Translations under genes and position numbers: made by a program
Source: Hyphomicrobiales bacterium
GTDB taxonomy: Bacteria; Pseudomonadota; Alphaproteobacteria; Rhizobiales; Ancalomicrobiaceae
DNA: 64,000 nucleotides
Assembly: GCA_021286855.1 (NCBI GenBank)
Contig: JAJTBO010000002.1
Coordinates: 1-64,000 of the forward strand
Direction of reading: 5' to 3'
The notes under the pieces: model-generated
The model's input: only the letters and a program-made list of their open reading frames with translations
Told to the model about the DNA's origin: nothing
Databases searched by the model: none
Shown here: positions 53,031-62,681 of the stretch, piece after piece
How the letters are laid out: each line of letters opens with the position of its first letter
How positions within the stretch are numbered: position 1 is the stretch's first letter

Positions 53031-53636
53031 TCAGTGAACGGACGGTTCGTCCGTCGCATCCTCGTCGTCGGTCTCGGCCGCGAGTTCGGCCGAGGCTTTC
53101 TTGGCCGCCTTGAAGGAGGCGGCGATCAGGTCGTCGGTCATCACCAGACGCGCCTCGGCGAGCAGGCCGAAAGGCAGCCAGGCGGCGTCGGGCGTTCCTT
53201 CCGGCGCGTCCTCGATCCTGATCCCGAAGGTCTCTCCCTCGACCCCGAGCAGAGGGCCACGGAAGCGACGACGGCCGTCGTGGCCCTCGCTCAGCTCGAT
53301 CTTGGCGACGTGGCCGGCCCAGCGTTCGAAATCGGACCGGCGCACCAGCGGCCGATCGATGCCGGGCGAGGAGACCTCGAGGTGGTAGGCGCGATCGACC
53401 GGATCTTCCGCGTCGATGACCGGCGCGAGATTGCGGGAGATCGCCTCGCAGTCGTCGACGCCGATGGTGCCGTCCGGCCGTTCGGCCATGACCTGCACCG
53501 TGAAGCCGTTGCGGCCCGAGCACTTCACCCGCACCAGACGGAAACCGAGGTCTTCGATCACGGGCTCGGCGAGCGCCGCGATGCGGGCGTCGAGGCCGGT
53601 CTCTCGAATCAGACGGGGTTCGTTGCGGGAAGTCAG
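53031..53636 (-). CDS. rimP: Ribosome maturation factor RimP, probable CTG start
   Basis: A 201-residue factor for 30S subunit assembly. The core [33 protein letters not shown] (split over about 5-38) and [23 protein letters not shown] are conserved. The reading frame is open up to an ATG at 53774, but that ATG sits inside a predicted -10 box. No ATG, GTG or TTG lies at the expected place, whereas CTG at 53636 has a GAAGGA site 9 nt upstream and gives the usual length. A non-standard CTG start is therefore suggested. Confidence 0.7.
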   Translation of the reverse strand: MTSRNEPRLIRETGLDARIAALAEPVIEDLGFRLVRVKCSGRNGFTVQVMAERPDGTIGVDDCEAISRNLAPVIDAEDPVDRAYHLEVSSPGIDRPLVRRSDFERWAGHVAKIELSEGHDGRRRFRGPLLGVEGETFGIRIEDAPEGTPDAAWLPFGLLAEARLVMTDDLIAASFKAAKKASAELAAETDDEDATDEPSVH

Positions 53637-53769
53637 TGGTGTCGGTCCTTCGCTTCGTGGATCGTTCGGCGTCGCGTCGACGTGGAGCCAACACCGAAAG
53701 AGCGGGTCCCGAGGGGGCCCACTCTCGTTTCGTCGATGAGACGATCCAAGAATTTCGTGCTTGGCGCGC

Positions 53770-53797
53770 ACCATAGTCGAATCGAGTAGGATTGCAA
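53770..53797 (-). promoter_or_regulatory. Predicted promoter of the rimP-nusA-ylxR-infB operon
   Basis: On the minus strand TTGCAA (53797-53792) and TATGGT (53775-53770) are 16 bp apart. Transcription would begin about 125 bp upstream of the proposed rimP CTG start, which also argues against the ATG at 53774. Confidence 0.5.
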
Positions 53798-53825
53798 GCG
53801 AAACCCCTCGCGATCTTCCGGCCGG

Positions 53826-54551
53826 TCAGCGCCGCCGGAAGATCAGGTAGGCCGGCGTCCGTCCCTCGCGGATCGCCTTCTCCTCGTAGCGGGTGCCGGG
53901 CCAGCCGGCCCAAGGGCGGCGCCAGTCGTCGGCGACCTCGGCTGTCCAGACGAAGGCGGGATGGGCGAGAACCTCGGCCAGCGCCCAGTCGACGTAGGGA
54001 GCCCAGTCGGAGGCGAAGCGGAACTCGCCGCCGGGGCGCAGAACCCGGGCGATGCGGTCGAGATTGTCCTTCTGGACGAATCGCCGCTTCCAATGGCGCT
54101 TCTTCGGCCAGGGATCGGGATAGAGCAGATAGAAGCGGCCGAGCGAGGCTGGGGCGAGCGCGTCGAGGAGGGGCACCGAATCGGCGTGATGCAGACGGAC
54201 GCGAGCGTCGAGCTCCGCCTCGTGCAGGGCGACCAGCGCCTTGGCCATGCCGTTGACGAAGGGTTCCGCGCCGATGAAGCCGACGCGCGCGTTCGCCTTC
54301 GCGGTCTCGATCAGATGTTCGCCGCCGCCGAAGCCGCTCTCCATCCAGACGTCGTCGACCGGAACGGGGAAGAGGTCGCGCAGGTCGGTCGGGACCGCCG
54401 CCGGATCGACGGCGAGACGGGGCAGCAGTTCGCCGATCGCCGTGGCCTGTCCGAGGCGCAGCGCCTTGCCCTTGCGACGGCCGTAGAAGGCGCGGTCGCG
54501 CGCCTCGGCCTCGGCGGGCGCATCGTTCGGCTCGGAGGTGGGATCGGTCAT
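53826..54551 (-). CDS. trmB: tRNA (guanine-N7-)-methyltransferase
   Basis: A 241-residue SAM-dependent enzyme that methylates guanine 46 of tRNAs. The SAM pocket reads VWMESGFGGGEHLIETAKANA (about 68-88), and YLLYPDPWPKKRHWKRRFVQ is the family signature. The AGWPGTRYEEKAIREGRTPAYLIF end is typical. The ATG at 54551 is the family start. It is separated from metK by a strong terminator, yet stays in the conserved praR-metK-trmB-rimP order. Confidence 0.95.
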   Translation of the reverse strand: MTDPTSEPNDAPAEAEARDRAFYGRRKGKALRLGQATAIGELLPRLAVDPAAVPTDLRDLFPVPVDDVWMESGFGGGEHLIETAKANARVGFIGAEPFVNGMAKALVALHEAELDARVRLHHADSVPLLDALAPASLGRFYLLYPDPWPKKRHWKRRFVQKDNLDRIARVLRPGGEFRFASDWAPYVDWALAEVLAHPAFVWTAEVADDWRRPWAGWPGTRYEEKAIREGRTPAYLIFRRR

Positions 54552-54571
54552 GGCGGGACTTCTTCGAAAGA

Positions 54572-54608
54572 GCGAGGCGCACGCGGGGGAACCCTGCGTG
54601 CGCCTCGC
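54572..54608 (-). terminator. Rho-independent terminator after metK
   Basis: A perfect 13-bp stem (54572-54584 with 54596-54608) with an 11-nt loop is followed on the minus strand by TCTTTCG. It lies between metK and trmB. Confidence 0.75.
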
Positions 54609-54629
54609 GATCCGTCGGGGACGTCGGGC

Positions 54630-55826
54630 TCAGGCGCCGACGGCGGTCTTCAGCGCGTCGACGAGGTCGGTCTTCTCCCAGGAGAAGCCGCCGTCGGCGT
54701 CCGGCGCGCGGCCGAAATGGCCATAGGCGGCGGTGCGGGCGAAGATCGGCTTGTTGAGGCCGAGATGCTCGCGGATGCCGCGCGGCGAGAGATTCATCAC
54801 CTCGCGCGCCGCCTTCTCGATCGCCGCCTCGTCGACCTTGCCGGTGCCGTGCAGGTCGCAATAGACGGCGAGCGGCTGGGAGACGCCGATCGCATAGGCG
54901 AGCTGGATGGTGCAGCGGTCGGCGAGGCCGGCCGCGACCACGTTCTTGGCGAGATAGCGCGCCGCATAGGCGGCGGAGCGGTCGACCTTGGTCGGGTCCT
55001 TGCCGGAGAAGGCGCCGCCGCCGTGCGGGGCCGCGCCGCCGTAGGTGTCGACGATGATCTTGCGGCCGGTCAGGCCGCAGTCGCCGTCGGGACCGCCGAT
55101 GACGAACTTGCCGGTCGGATTGACGTGCCAGATCGTGTTCGCATCGACCCAGCCGGTCGGCAGGGTCTTGACGATCCAGGGCTCGACGATGGCGCGGATG
55201 TCGGCCGAGGTCAGCATCTCGTCGAGATGCTGGGTGGAGAGAACGATCTGCTGGGCGCGGACCGGCTTGCCGTTCTCGTAGGCGACCGTCACCTGGCTCT
55301 TGGCGTCGGGGCCGAGCATCTTCAGCGGGCCGGTCTTGCGCGCCGTGGCGAGGTCCTCGAGGATCTTGTGGGCGTAGTAGATCGGCGCCGGCATCAGCTC
55401 CGGCGTCTCGCGGCAGGCGTAGCCGAACATGATGCCCTGGTCGCCGGCGCCCTCGTCCTTGTTGCCGGCCGCGTCGACGCCGACGGCGATGTCGGCGGAC
55501 TGCGGGTGCAGCAACACTTCGATGTCGGCGTGCTCCCAGTGGAAGCCGTCCTGCTCGTAGCCGATGTCGCGGATGGCGAGGCGGGCCAGATGCGAAAGAA
55601 GGTCGTGGGTGATGCCGGCCGGGCCGCGCGTCTCGCCGGCGATCACCACGCGGTTGGTGGTGGCCAGCGTCTCGGCGGCGACGCGCAGATGAGCCGGGTT
55701 CCAGCCGAGCTCCGGACCGATCCGGAAGAAGGCGTCGACGATCTCGTCGGAGATGCGGTCGCAGACCTTGTCGGGATGACCTTCGGAGACCGATTCGGAG
55801 GTGAAGAAGTAGTTCGAACGGGACAC
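54630..55826 (-). CDS. metK: S-adenosylmethionine synthetase
   Basis: A 398-residue enzyme that makes SAM from methionine and ATP. Motifs [21 protein letters not shown] (split), [12 protein letters not shown] and [19 protein letters not shown] are all present. I chose the GTG at 55826 ([10 protein letters not shown]) because it matches the family N-terminus; a GTG 36 bp upstream adds residues that are not conserved. It lies downstream of praR, with a hairpin between them. No SAM riboswitch could be identified in the 237-bp leader. Confidence 0.96.
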   Translation of the reverse strand: MSRSNYFFTSESVSEGHPDKVCDRISDEIVDAFFRIGPELGWNPAHLRVAAETLATTNRVVIAGETRGPAGITHDLLSHLARLAIRDIGYEQDGFHWEHADIEVLLHPQSADIAVGVDAAGNKDEGAGDQGIMFGYACRETPELMPAPIYYAHKILEDLATARKTGPLKMLGPDAKSQVTVAYENGKPVRAQQIVLSTQHLDEMLTSADIRAIVEPWIVKTLPTGWVDANTIWHVNPTGKFVIGGPDGDCGLTGRKIIVDTYGGAAPHGGGAFSGKDPTKVDRSAAYAARYLAKNVVAAGLADRCTIQLAYAIGVSQPLAVYCDLHGTGKVDEAAIEKAAREVMNLSPRGIREHLGLNKPIFARTAAYGHFGRAPDADGGFSWEKTDLVDALKTAVGA

Positions 55827-56004
55827 GTCAGACTCTTTCGGCAAGGGCTCCGCCGCCGTCACGGCGCGAAGGGCTGCGGCACAGGTCCGTCGCTCGGCGG
55901 ACGGGCCTGCCTCGGTCGGGACGAGCCCCCGCGCGCAAGGCGTTCTCGTTTAGCAACGGCAGCGCGAGAGGGTCAAGCGTCGCCGCGGCCGCGCGCGCAG
56001 ACGA

Positions 56005-56035
56005 CGACGCCCGCGAAAGGATCTCGCGGGCGTCG
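56005..56035 (-). terminator. Hairpin between the PraR-like gene and metK
   Basis: CGACGCCCGCGA (56005-56016) pairs with TCGCGGGCGTCG (56024-56035) around a 7-nt loop. No T run follows, so termination may be partial. Confidence 0.55.
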
Positions 56036-56063
56036 AGAGAAGAAGCGCGGAGGGACGGTGAGG

Positions 56064-56480
56064 TCACTCGTCCTCTTCGCCGGCCATCGCCTTGACGAGT
56101 TCGACGACCTTGCGGCGCTGCTTGGCGTCCTTGATGCGGATGAAGGCCTTGTTGAGCGAAAGGCCTTCCGACGACGACAGGAAGTCGACGACGTAGGAGG
56201 TGGTCTGCGGCTCGTCGAAGCCCTGATCGCCGGCGACCGGCGCCTGGCCGGGAGCGTCCTCGAAGAAGAAGGCGACCGGAACCGAGAGCACGCGCGCGAT
56301 CGCCTGCAGGCGGGACGCGCCGATGCGGTTGGTGCCCTTTTCGTATTTCTGGATCTGCTGGAACGTGATCCCGAGGTGCTCGCCGAGCTTTTCCTGGGAC
56401 ATTCCGAGCATCATGCGGCGCAGCCGAACGCGGCTGCCGACGTGCACGTCGATCGGGTTGGGGGATTTCTTGCTGGCCAT
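56064..56480 (-). CDS. praR: XRE-family regulator PraR-like
   Basis: A 138-residue regulator with an XRE helix-turn-helix (about 12-68: VGSRVRLRRMMLGMSQEKLGEHLGITFQQIQKYEKG, split). The C-terminal part has the PraR pattern DAPG..., VVDFLSSSEGLSLNKAFIRI and an acidic end GEEDE. In Azorhizobium and Rhizobium PraR represses R-body and attachment genes. The location between lnt and metK is the conserved one. The start at 56480 (MASKKSPNPID) has AAAGG 7 nt upstream; an ATG two codons earlier is an alternative. Confidence 0.88.
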   Translation of the reverse strand: MASKKSPNPIDVHVGSRVRLRRMMLGMSQEKLGEHLGITFQQIQKYEKGTNRIGASRLQAIARVLSVPVAFFFEDAPGQAPVAGDQGFDEPQTTSYVVDFLSSSEGLSLNKAFIRIKDAKQRRKVVELVKAMAGEEDE

Positions 56481-56680
56481 GTTCATGCCTTTGCTTTTCT
56501 TATGACAGTTCTCGTCTCGTACCGACATCGATCGTTCGCAGGGGACGATTTCGATCGTTGTCACGGTCATTCGTTGGCGACCCGACATGTATCCGGATCC
56601 ACTCCAGACACATTCCCCTACGCAACGACACGCCGTCACGACAGGATTCGCGTTCACGCAACTCGCCATCCGCTGGCCGA

Positions 56681-56709
56681 ACATTGAGTGCGCACGTCAG
56701 GGAAGTCAA
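56681..56709 (-). promoter_or_regulatory. Possible promoter of the PraR-like gene
   Basis: On the minus strand TTGACT (56709-56704), a 17-bp spacer and CAATGT (56686-56681). It would give a leader of about 200 nt. Weak -10 box, so tentative. Confidence 0.35.
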
Positions 56710-56735
56710 CCGTGCGGGGGAACGTCAAGGATTTC

Positions 56736-58379
56736 CTAATGTACAGAGTGAACACGGCGATAACCGGCCCAGGCGAATGCGACGAAAACGAGGGCGAGCG
56801 TCGGCGTCATGCCCCACCGGGCCCACACCGTCGGCGCGATCGGGCGCGGCAGTCCGGCGTCGACCACGCCGACGGCGCCGAGGGTGAGGTGGGCGACGAG
56901 CCGGCCCATCGGGTCGATCATCGCGGAGACGCCGTTGTTGGCGTCGCGCACCACCGCCAGACCTTCCTCGACGGCGCGCAGCCGCGCCTGATGGAGATGC
57001 TGCCAAGGGCCGGGCGTCATGCCGTACCAGGCGTCGTTGGTGACGTTGAGCAGCCATTCGGGCCGGTTCGCGCGATCGACCACCGCGCCGGGAAAGACGA
57101 TCTCGTAGCAGACCAGCGGCCCCATCGGCGGCAGGCCGGGCGCCGTCACGGTGCGGATGCCGGGACCGGAGGAATAGCCGCCGCGCAGTTTGGTCAGCTG
57201 ACGTAGACCCAGGCTCTCCAACGTCTCCTGGAACGGCAGATATTCGCCGAAGGGCACCAGATGGGCCTTGTCGTAGGCGGCGAGGATGTCGGCGTCGCGG
57301 CCGAGCGCGTAGATCGAATTGTAGTAGCGCGGCCGGACCTCGCCGGCGGCGGGCGTTTCGACGCGGACCGCGCCGGTGAGCAGCGTCGTCCGATCGCCGA
57401 TCAGTTGAGCGATGGTCGAGAGCGCCCAGGGCTCGTTGGTGAGGACGAAGGGAAAGGCGCTCTCCGGCCAGACGAGGTGGGTGACGCCGGGGACGCCACG
57501 CCCGCCGTCCGCACCCGGGCGCAGGCCGGTGGGCAGCGGTTGGCCATCCGGGCCGACGGCGGGACGCGAGGAGAGCTCGACGTAGCGCTCGACGGTCGAG
57601 GTCTTGCGATCCGGCCGCCACATGTCCCATTGCTCGATCGCCGGCTGGACGATGCGGAAGCGCAGATCGGGAAAGAACTCGACCGGCGTCGCGGCGAGCC
57701 GCCAGGCGCCCCAGCCGACCACCGCGACGAAGAGCGCCGCCATCGCCGCGACGAAGCGACGATCGGCCGAGCGCGCCTCGGCCAGCACAGCGGGGGCGGC
57801 GAAGACGAGGACGGCGAGAGGCGTGAGGCCATAGCCGCCGAGCACAGAGTCGATCTGCATCATCGGCTCGTTGGCGGCGAAGCCGTAGCCGATCAGATTC
57901 CACGGAAATCCGGTGAGCACGTGGCCACGCAGCCAATCGGCGACGAAGAAGCCGACGGCGAGGGCGGCGATCCGGGCCGGGCCCTCGCTCCACAGGAGCC
58001 GCGCGATCGCGGCGGCGAGGCCGTGGAACAGGCCGAGGCCGATCGACAGGGAGGCGACCGCGATCGGCAGCAGCCAACCGAACTCCTTCGCGTCGACCAG
58101 GAAGGCGACGCCGATCCACCACAGGCCGGCCAGGAACCAGCCGAAGCCGAAGGCCCAGCCGATCCGGAAGGCCGGACCGAGGCGCACCAGCCGGCCGCCT
58201 TCCTTCAGATCGGCGGCACCGTCGAGCGCCCAGACGAGGACGGGGAAGGAGATCCAGAGCACGGGAAAGACGTGGAACGGGGCGAGCGACAGCGCGCCGA
58301 GCGCGCCGGCGACGGCGACCGCCGCCGCCCGCCGCCAGCCCCAGGACAGCGTGACGGCATGGGCGACACGTTCGAGCAT
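56736..58379 (-). CDS. lnt: Apolipoprotein N-acyltransferase
   Basis: A 547-residue inner-membrane enzyme that adds the third acyl chain to lipoproteins. Six membrane helices fill the first 220 residues and a nitrilase-like domain follows. The triad is visible: Glu in HLVWPESAFPF, Lys in AYDKAHLVPFGEYLPF and Cys in GPLVCYEIVFPG. The start at 58379 (MLERVAHAV) follows GAGGGACC; a TTG 24 bp upstream is less likely. It is 70 bp downstream of corC, as in other Rhizobiales. Confidence 0.96.
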   Translation of the reverse strand: MLERVAHAVTLSWGWRRAAAVAVAGALGALSLAPFHVFPVLWISFPVLVWALDGAADLKEGGRLVRLGPAFRIGWAFGFGWFLAGLWWIGVAFLVDAKEFGWLLPIAVASLSIGLGLFHGLAAAIARLLWSEGPARIAALAVGFFVADWLRGHVLTGFPWNLIGYGFAANEPMMQIDSVLGGYGLTPLAVLVFAAPAVLAEARSADRRFVAAMAALFVAVVGWGAWRLAATPVEFFPDLRFRIVQPAIEQWDMWRPDRKTSTVERYVELSSRPAVGPDGQPLPTGLRPGADGGRGVPGVTHLVWPESAFPFVLTNEPWALSTIAQLIGDRTTLLTGAVRVETPAAGEVRPRYYNSIYALGRDADILAAYDKAHLVPFGEYLPFQETLESLGLRQLTKLRGGYSSGPGIRTVTAPGLPPMGPLVCYEIVFPGAVVDRANRPEWLLNVTNDAWYGMTPGPWQHLHQARLRAVEEGLAVVRDANNGVSAMIDPMGRLVAHLTLGAVGVVDAGLPRPIAPTVWARWGMTPTLALVFVAFAWAGYRRVHSVH

Positions 58380-58449
58380 CGACGGGGGTCCCTCGCGAAT
58401 CAATCCGCCGTCGGCGGCCGATCCACCTCGTCCGGCGCGGCGGGGAAGG

Positions 58450-59445
58450 TCAAGTCGCTTCGCTCGGCTCGGGCGCGACGCGGCGCAGGCCGAGGCGCTT
58501 GAGCCGCCTGTTGTCGGCGTCGAGGATCTCGACCGCGAGACCGGGCAGGCGCTCGGAGACGAAGGTCTCGCCGACTTCGGGCACGCGTCCGGCCAGCGCG
58601 ACGACGAGGCCGCCGATGGTCTCGACCTCTTCGTCGAGGCCGACGCCGGAGAAGTCGTAGTCGAGCGCCTCCGCCGTCTCGTCGAGTTCGGCGCGGGCGT
58701 CGGCGAGCCAGCGATCGGGCTCGGCGGCGACGACGTCGGGCGTCTCGCCCTCGTCGTGTTCGTCCTCGATGTCGCCGACCACGGTCTCGACGATGTCCTC
58801 GAGGCTGACCAGCCCGTCGACGCCGCCGTATTCGTCGATGACCAGCGCCATCTGGATGCGGTTGGTCTGCATGCGGGCGAGGAGGTCGCTGGCCGGCATC
58901 GAGCCGGGCACGAAGAGGACCGGGCGCACCAGTCCGGTCGCGGCGAGGCGGACGGAGAGATCGGCGCGGGAGAGATCGAGGCTCGCCGTCTCGGGATCGT
59001 CGCCGATCTGGCCGGCGCGGGCGAGGTGGGTCATCAGGTCGCGGATGTGGACCATGCCGATCGCCTCGTCGAGGCTCTCGCGATAGACCGGCATGCGGGA
59101 ATGGCCGGAGATCATGAAGGCGAAGAGGACGCGCTCCAGCGTCGTCTCCTCGTCGATGCCCTCGATGTCGGAGCGCGACACCATGACGTCGTCGACGCGG
59201 GTCTCGCCGAGATGGAGGATGTTGCGGATCATCTCGCGCTCTTCCGCGGAGAAGCCGCCTTCGCCGGCCTCCTCCAGAGCGGTCTCGAGATTTTCCCTCA
59301 AGTCGGTGGGCGAGGACTTCCAGCCCACCGCCGCGCGCAATCGATCGAGCCAGCTCTCGCCCGATTTCGGGGATACGTCGCCACGCGCTTCGACGGTCTT
59401 CGTCTCGCCCGTGGCGCCGGTACTCTGGGAATGCGCGTCGGTCAT
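58450..59445 (-). CDS. corC: CBS-domain protein CorC/YbeX (hemolysin C-like)
   Basis: A 331-residue protein. After a hydrophilic N-terminus (1-75) come two CBS domains (about 85-215: RVDDVMVSRSDIEGIDEETTLERV and PVLFVPGSMPASDLLARMQTNRIQMALVIDEYGG, split) and a C-terminal CorC/HlyC domain (about 240-320). It links to magnesium and cobalt handling or to ribosome work in other bacteria. It stands between ybeY and lnt, in the conserved order. Confidence 0.92.
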   Translation of the reverse strand: MTDAHSQSTGATGETKTVEARGDVSPKSGESWLDRLRAAVGWKSSPTDLRENLETALEEAGEGGFSAEEREMIRNILHLGETRVDDVMVSRSDIEGIDEETTLERVLFAFMISGHSRMPVYRESLDEAIGMVHIRDLMTHLARAGQIGDDPETASLDLSRADLSVRLAATGLVRPVLFVPGSMPASDLLARMQTNRIQMALVIDEYGGVDGLVSLEDIVETVVGDIEDEHDEGETPDVVAAEPDRWLADARAELDETAEALDYDFSGVGLDEEVETIGGLVVALAGRVPEVGETFVSERLPGLAVEILDADNRRLKRLGLRRVAPEPSEAT

Positions 59446-59506
59446 CTTCCGTCGATCTCTCCTCGACCCTCGTCGCGCCGATGGTGCGGCGTCGCGAGCG
59501 GGCGTG

Positions 59507-60001
59507 TCAATTCGTCGTGTCGTCGTAGGGGTCGGCGACGCCGAGACCGGCGAGGATCTCGACCTCCAACGCCTCCATTTCCTCGGCCTCCGCGTCGGTC
59601 TCGTGATCGAAGCCGAAGAGGTGCAGCAGGCCGTGGACGAGGAGATGGGCGAGGTGGTCCTCGAAGGCCTTGCCCTCCTCCGTCGCCTCGCGTTCGGTGG
59701 TCTCGCGGGCGACGACGACGTCGCCGAGCAGCGGACCGGGCTCCTCCTCGTCGGCGTCGGCCGCCGGGAAGGAGAGGACGTTGGTCGGCTTGTCGAAGCC
59801 GCGCCAGTCGCGGTTGAGGATCCGGATGCGGGCGTCGTCGGTCAGGACCAGCGACAGTTCGGCCGCCTCGGGCACGATCAGTTCGGGCCGGGCGGCGACC
59901 GCGGCGGCGACGCGCTCGGCGAGCGGGCGCCAGCGGGCCTCTTCGCCCCAGGCCTCGGCTTCCACGGCGATGTCGACGGCGATGGCGGGCGCGGCGCTCA
60001 C
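59507..60001 (-). CDS. ybeY: Endoribonuclease YbeY
   Basis: A 164-residue metalloprotein for rRNA maturation and ribosome quality control. The zinc motif HLLVHGLLHLFGFDHE (about 125-140) supplies three histidines. The start is GTG at 60001, which overlaps the phoH stop in a GTGA arrangement, so translation is coupled. The longer upstream reading is the antisense-frame shadow of phoH. Confidence 0.95.
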   Translation of the reverse strand: MSAAPAIAVDIAVEAEAWGEEARWRPLAERVAAAVAARPELIVPEAAELSLVLTDDARIRILNRDWRGFDKPTNVLSFPAADADEEEPGPLLGDVVVARETTEREATEEGKAFEDHLAHLLVHGLLHLFGFDHETDAEAEEMEALEVEILAGLGVADPYDDTTN

Positions 60002-61146
60002 GAACGCTCTCCGCCGCCGGTCGGGTCGATGCCGTACTTGTCGCGCAGATGCCCGGTCTCGAAGGTCGGCGCGTTCGGCCGGCCGCGCATCTCCCGATCC
60101 GCGCTCTCGCGGGCGAGGCGTTCGCGCGAGGCGTCGTCGTAGGCCTTGACGATGCGGGCGACGAGCTCGTGGCGGACCACGTCCTTCTCGGTGAAGTTCA
60201 CCCGGATCATGCCCTCGACGTCGCCGAGGATCTCCAAGGCGTCGACGAGGCCGGAGCGGGTGCCGGGCGGCAGATCGACCTGGGTCGGATCGCCGGTGAC
60301 GATCATCTTCGAATTCTCGCCGAGGCGGGTGAGGAACATCTTCATCTGCATGGCGGTGCAGTTCTGCGCCTCGTCGAGGAGCACCACCGCATTCGACAGG
60401 GTGCGGCCGCGCATGAAGGCGAGCGGCGCCACTTCGATCATGCCGGACTGCAGGCCGCGCTCGACCTTCTCGGCCGGCATCATGTCGTAGAGCGCGTCGT
60501 AGAGCGGGCGCAGATAGGGGTCGACCTTCTCCTTCATGTCGCCGGGCAGGAAGCCGAGGCGTTCGCCGGCCTCGACCGCCGGGCGCGACAGGATCAGCCG
60601 ATCGACGTCGCCGCGCTCGATCAGGGCGGCGGCATAGGCGACGGCGAGATAGGTCTTGCCGGTGCCGGCCGGGCCGATGCCGAAGACGAGATCGGCGCGG
60701 TCCATGGCGCGGACATAGGCGTCCTGGGCCGGGGTGCGGGCCGAGACGGTCTTGCGGCGGGTCGAGATCTGGGCCGGCGTGAAGCGCGTCTTCGGCTCGA
60801 GGGTCGGCAGCGGCAGCTGCTCGGCTTCCGATTCGGCCATGCGGATCGCGCCGTCGACGTCGCCGGGATGGACCTCGTGGCCGGACTGGAGACGCTCCCA
60901 CAGGGTCTCGAGGACGCGACGGGCGCGGTCGCAGTCGTCGTGCGGGCCCTTGATCGTCACCTGATTGCCGTGGGCGATCACCCCGACGTGCAGCCGCCGT
61001 TCGATCTCGGCGAGGTTCTGATCGAACTGGCCGAAGAGGTCGGACACCAACCGGTTGTCGTCGAAGGCGATGACGACGTGGGTCATGTCCGAGGCGTGGC
61101 CCGTCACCGGGAAATCTCGAGACGACGGGCGCTTCGCATCCTTCAC
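59998..61146 (-). CDS. phoH: PhoH-like ATPase
   Basis: A 382-residue P-loop protein with Walker A GPAGTGKT at 158-165 and VVLLDEAQN as Walker B. It is preceded by a KH-like N-terminal part ([15 protein letters not shown]) usual in this family (PhoH/YbeZ). Its role is thought to be RNA processing with YbeY, whose gene overlaps by 4 bp. The start is GTG at 61146, overlapping the miaB stop (GTGA), though [10 protein letters not shown] at 61086 is the conserved core start. Confidence 0.93.
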   Translation of the reverse strand: MKDAKRPSSRDFPVTGHASDMTHVVIAFDDNRLVSDLFGQFDQNLAEIERRLHVGVIAHGNQVTIKGPHDDCDRARRVLETLWERLQSGHEVHPGDVDGAIRMAESEAEQLPLPTLEPKTRFTPAQISTRRKTVSARTPAQDAYVRAMDRADLVFGIGPAGTGKTYLAVAYAAALIERGDVDRLILSRPAVEAGERLGFLPGDMKEKVDPYLRPLYDALYDMMPAEKVERGLQSGMIEVAPLAFMRGRTLSNAVVLLDEAQNCTAMQMKMFLTRLGENSKMIVTGDPTQVDLPPGTRSGLVDALEILGDVEGMIRVNFTEKDVVRHELVARIVKAYDDASRERLARESADREMRGRPNAPTFETGHLRDKYGIDPTGGGERS

Positions 61147-62552
61147 GTGGCGGCTCCGACTGAGGCGGGTTGAACGAGCGGCGGGGCGACGACGCTTCCG
61201 GCGGCGTCGACCAGGGTGGCGGCGAGGGAGTTCGGACCGACGGCGTCGACGCGCACCGGCACGATCCGGCCGAGCAGATCGGCCGCGCCTTCGAGATGGA
61301 CGGCCTGGAGCCAGGGCGAGCGGCCGGCCATCTGACCGGCGCGGCGACCGGGCTTCTCGATCAGCACGTCCATCGTCATGCCGACACGTGACAGATTGAA
61401 GGCGCGCGTTTCGCTGTCGATCGCCGCCTGGAGGCGGGCGAGGCGCTCGATCTTCTCGGCCTCGTCGATCTGTTCGGCCTCGGCCGCCGCCGGCGTGCCG
61501 GGACGGGCGGAGTATTTGAACGAGAAGGCGGAGGCGTAGCCGACCTCTTCGACGAGCGACAGGGTGGCGCGGAAGTCTTCCTCCGTCTCGCCGGGGAAGC
61601 CGACGATGAAGTCGCCGGACATGGCGATGTCGGGCCGCGCGGCGCGGATACGGTCGATCAGGCGCAGATAGTCGTCGCGCGTGTGGCGCCGGTTCATCGC
61701 CGCGAGGATGCGATCAGAGCCGGACTGCACGGGAAGATGCAGCCAGGGCATCAGCTGCGGCAGATCGCGATGGGCGGCGAGGAGGTCGTCGCTCATGTCG
61801 CGGGGATGGCTGGTGGTGTAGCGGATCCGGTCGAGGCCGGGGATCTCGGCGAGCGCCCGACAGAGCCGGCCGAGGCCCCAGGCCGCGCCGTCCGGCCCCT
61901 CGCCGTGGAAGCCGTTGACGTTCTGGCCGAGCAGCGTCACCTCGCGCACGCCGGCCTCGGCGAGGCGGCGGGCCTCGGCGAGGATGCGGCCGACGGGACG
62001 CGAGCTCTCCGCGCCGCGGGTATAGGGCACTACGCAGAAGGTGCAGAACTTGTCGCAGCCCTCCTGCACGGTGAGGAAGGCGGTGAGGCCACGGGCGATG
62101 GTCTTCTCGCGGCTCGGCGGGGCGAGATGGTCGAACTTGTCCTCGATCGGAAACTCGGTCTCGACGACGCGGGCGCCGTTGCCGGTGCGCTCGATCAGGC
62201 TCGGCAGGTGATGATAGCTCTGCGGGCCGAAGACCATGTCGACGACGGGCGCGCGGCGGGCGATCTCGCGGCCCTCGGCCTGGGCGACGCAGCCGGCGAC
62301 GCCGACCAGCAGCTTCTCGCCGCGCTCGGCCTTCTCCGCCTTCAGCACGCGCATGCGGCCGAGTTCGGAATAGACCTTCTCGGAGGCCTTTTCGCGGATG
62401 TGGCAGGTGTTGAGGATGACGAGATCGGCGTCTTCGGCGGTTTCGGCCTCGCGCCAGCCCTGCGGCGCCAACGTATCGGCCATCCGCTCGCTGTCGTAGA
62501 CGTTCATCTGGCAGCCGTAGGTCTTGATGAAGACCTTCTTGGTTTCGCTCAT
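61143..62552 (-). CDS. miaB: tRNA-2-methylthio-N6-dimethylallyladenosine synthase
   Basis: A 469-residue radical-SAM methylthiotransferase that modifies A37 of tRNAs. The N-terminal UPF0004 domain carries Cys14, Cys50 and Cys88 for one iron-sulfur cluster. The radical SAM motif is Cys166, Cys170 and Cys173 in [22 protein letters not shown] domain ends the protein. The ATG at 62552 begins [17 protein letters not shown]. It overlaps phoH by 4 bp. Confidence 0.97.
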   Translation of the reverse strand: MSETKKVFIKTYGCQMNVYDSERMADTLAPQGWREAETAEDADLVILNTCHIREKASEKVYSELGRMRVLKAEKAERGEKLLVGVAGCVAQAEGREIARRAPVVDMVFGPQSYHHLPSLIERTGNGARVVETEFPIEDKFDHLAPPSREKTIARGLTAFLTVQEGCDKFCTFCVVPYTRGAESSRPVGRILAEARRLAEAGVREVTLLGQNVNGFHGEGPDGAAWGLGRLCRALAEIPGLDRIRYTTSHPRDMSDDLLAAHRDLPQLMPWLHLPVQSGSDRILAAMNRRHTRDDYLRLIDRIRAARPDIAMSGDFIVGFPGETEEDFRATLSLVEEVGYASAFSFKYSARPGTPAAAEAEQIDEAEKIERLARLQAAIDSETRAFNLSRVGMTMDVLIEKPGRRAGQMAGRSPWLQAVHLEGAADLLGRIVPVRVDAVGPNSLAATLVDAAGSVVAPPLVQPASVGAAT

Positions 62553-62681
62553 CGATCTTTCGTGTTCGGCAGGCGCGGAGCGCGCCGGGAGGTTCTTCGA
62601 TCCTCTAGCGCAGATCGGGGCCCGGGAAAACAGCCGCGAAATTCGACCCCGGCGATTTCCCGTCCGCGTGGCGCGGCCGCG

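Noticed and set aside
55827-56060. Possible SAM-responsive riboswitch upstream of metK
   Set aside because: The 237-bp region has local hairpins, but I could not match it to the conserved core of any SAM riboswitch class. A covariance-model search would decide.
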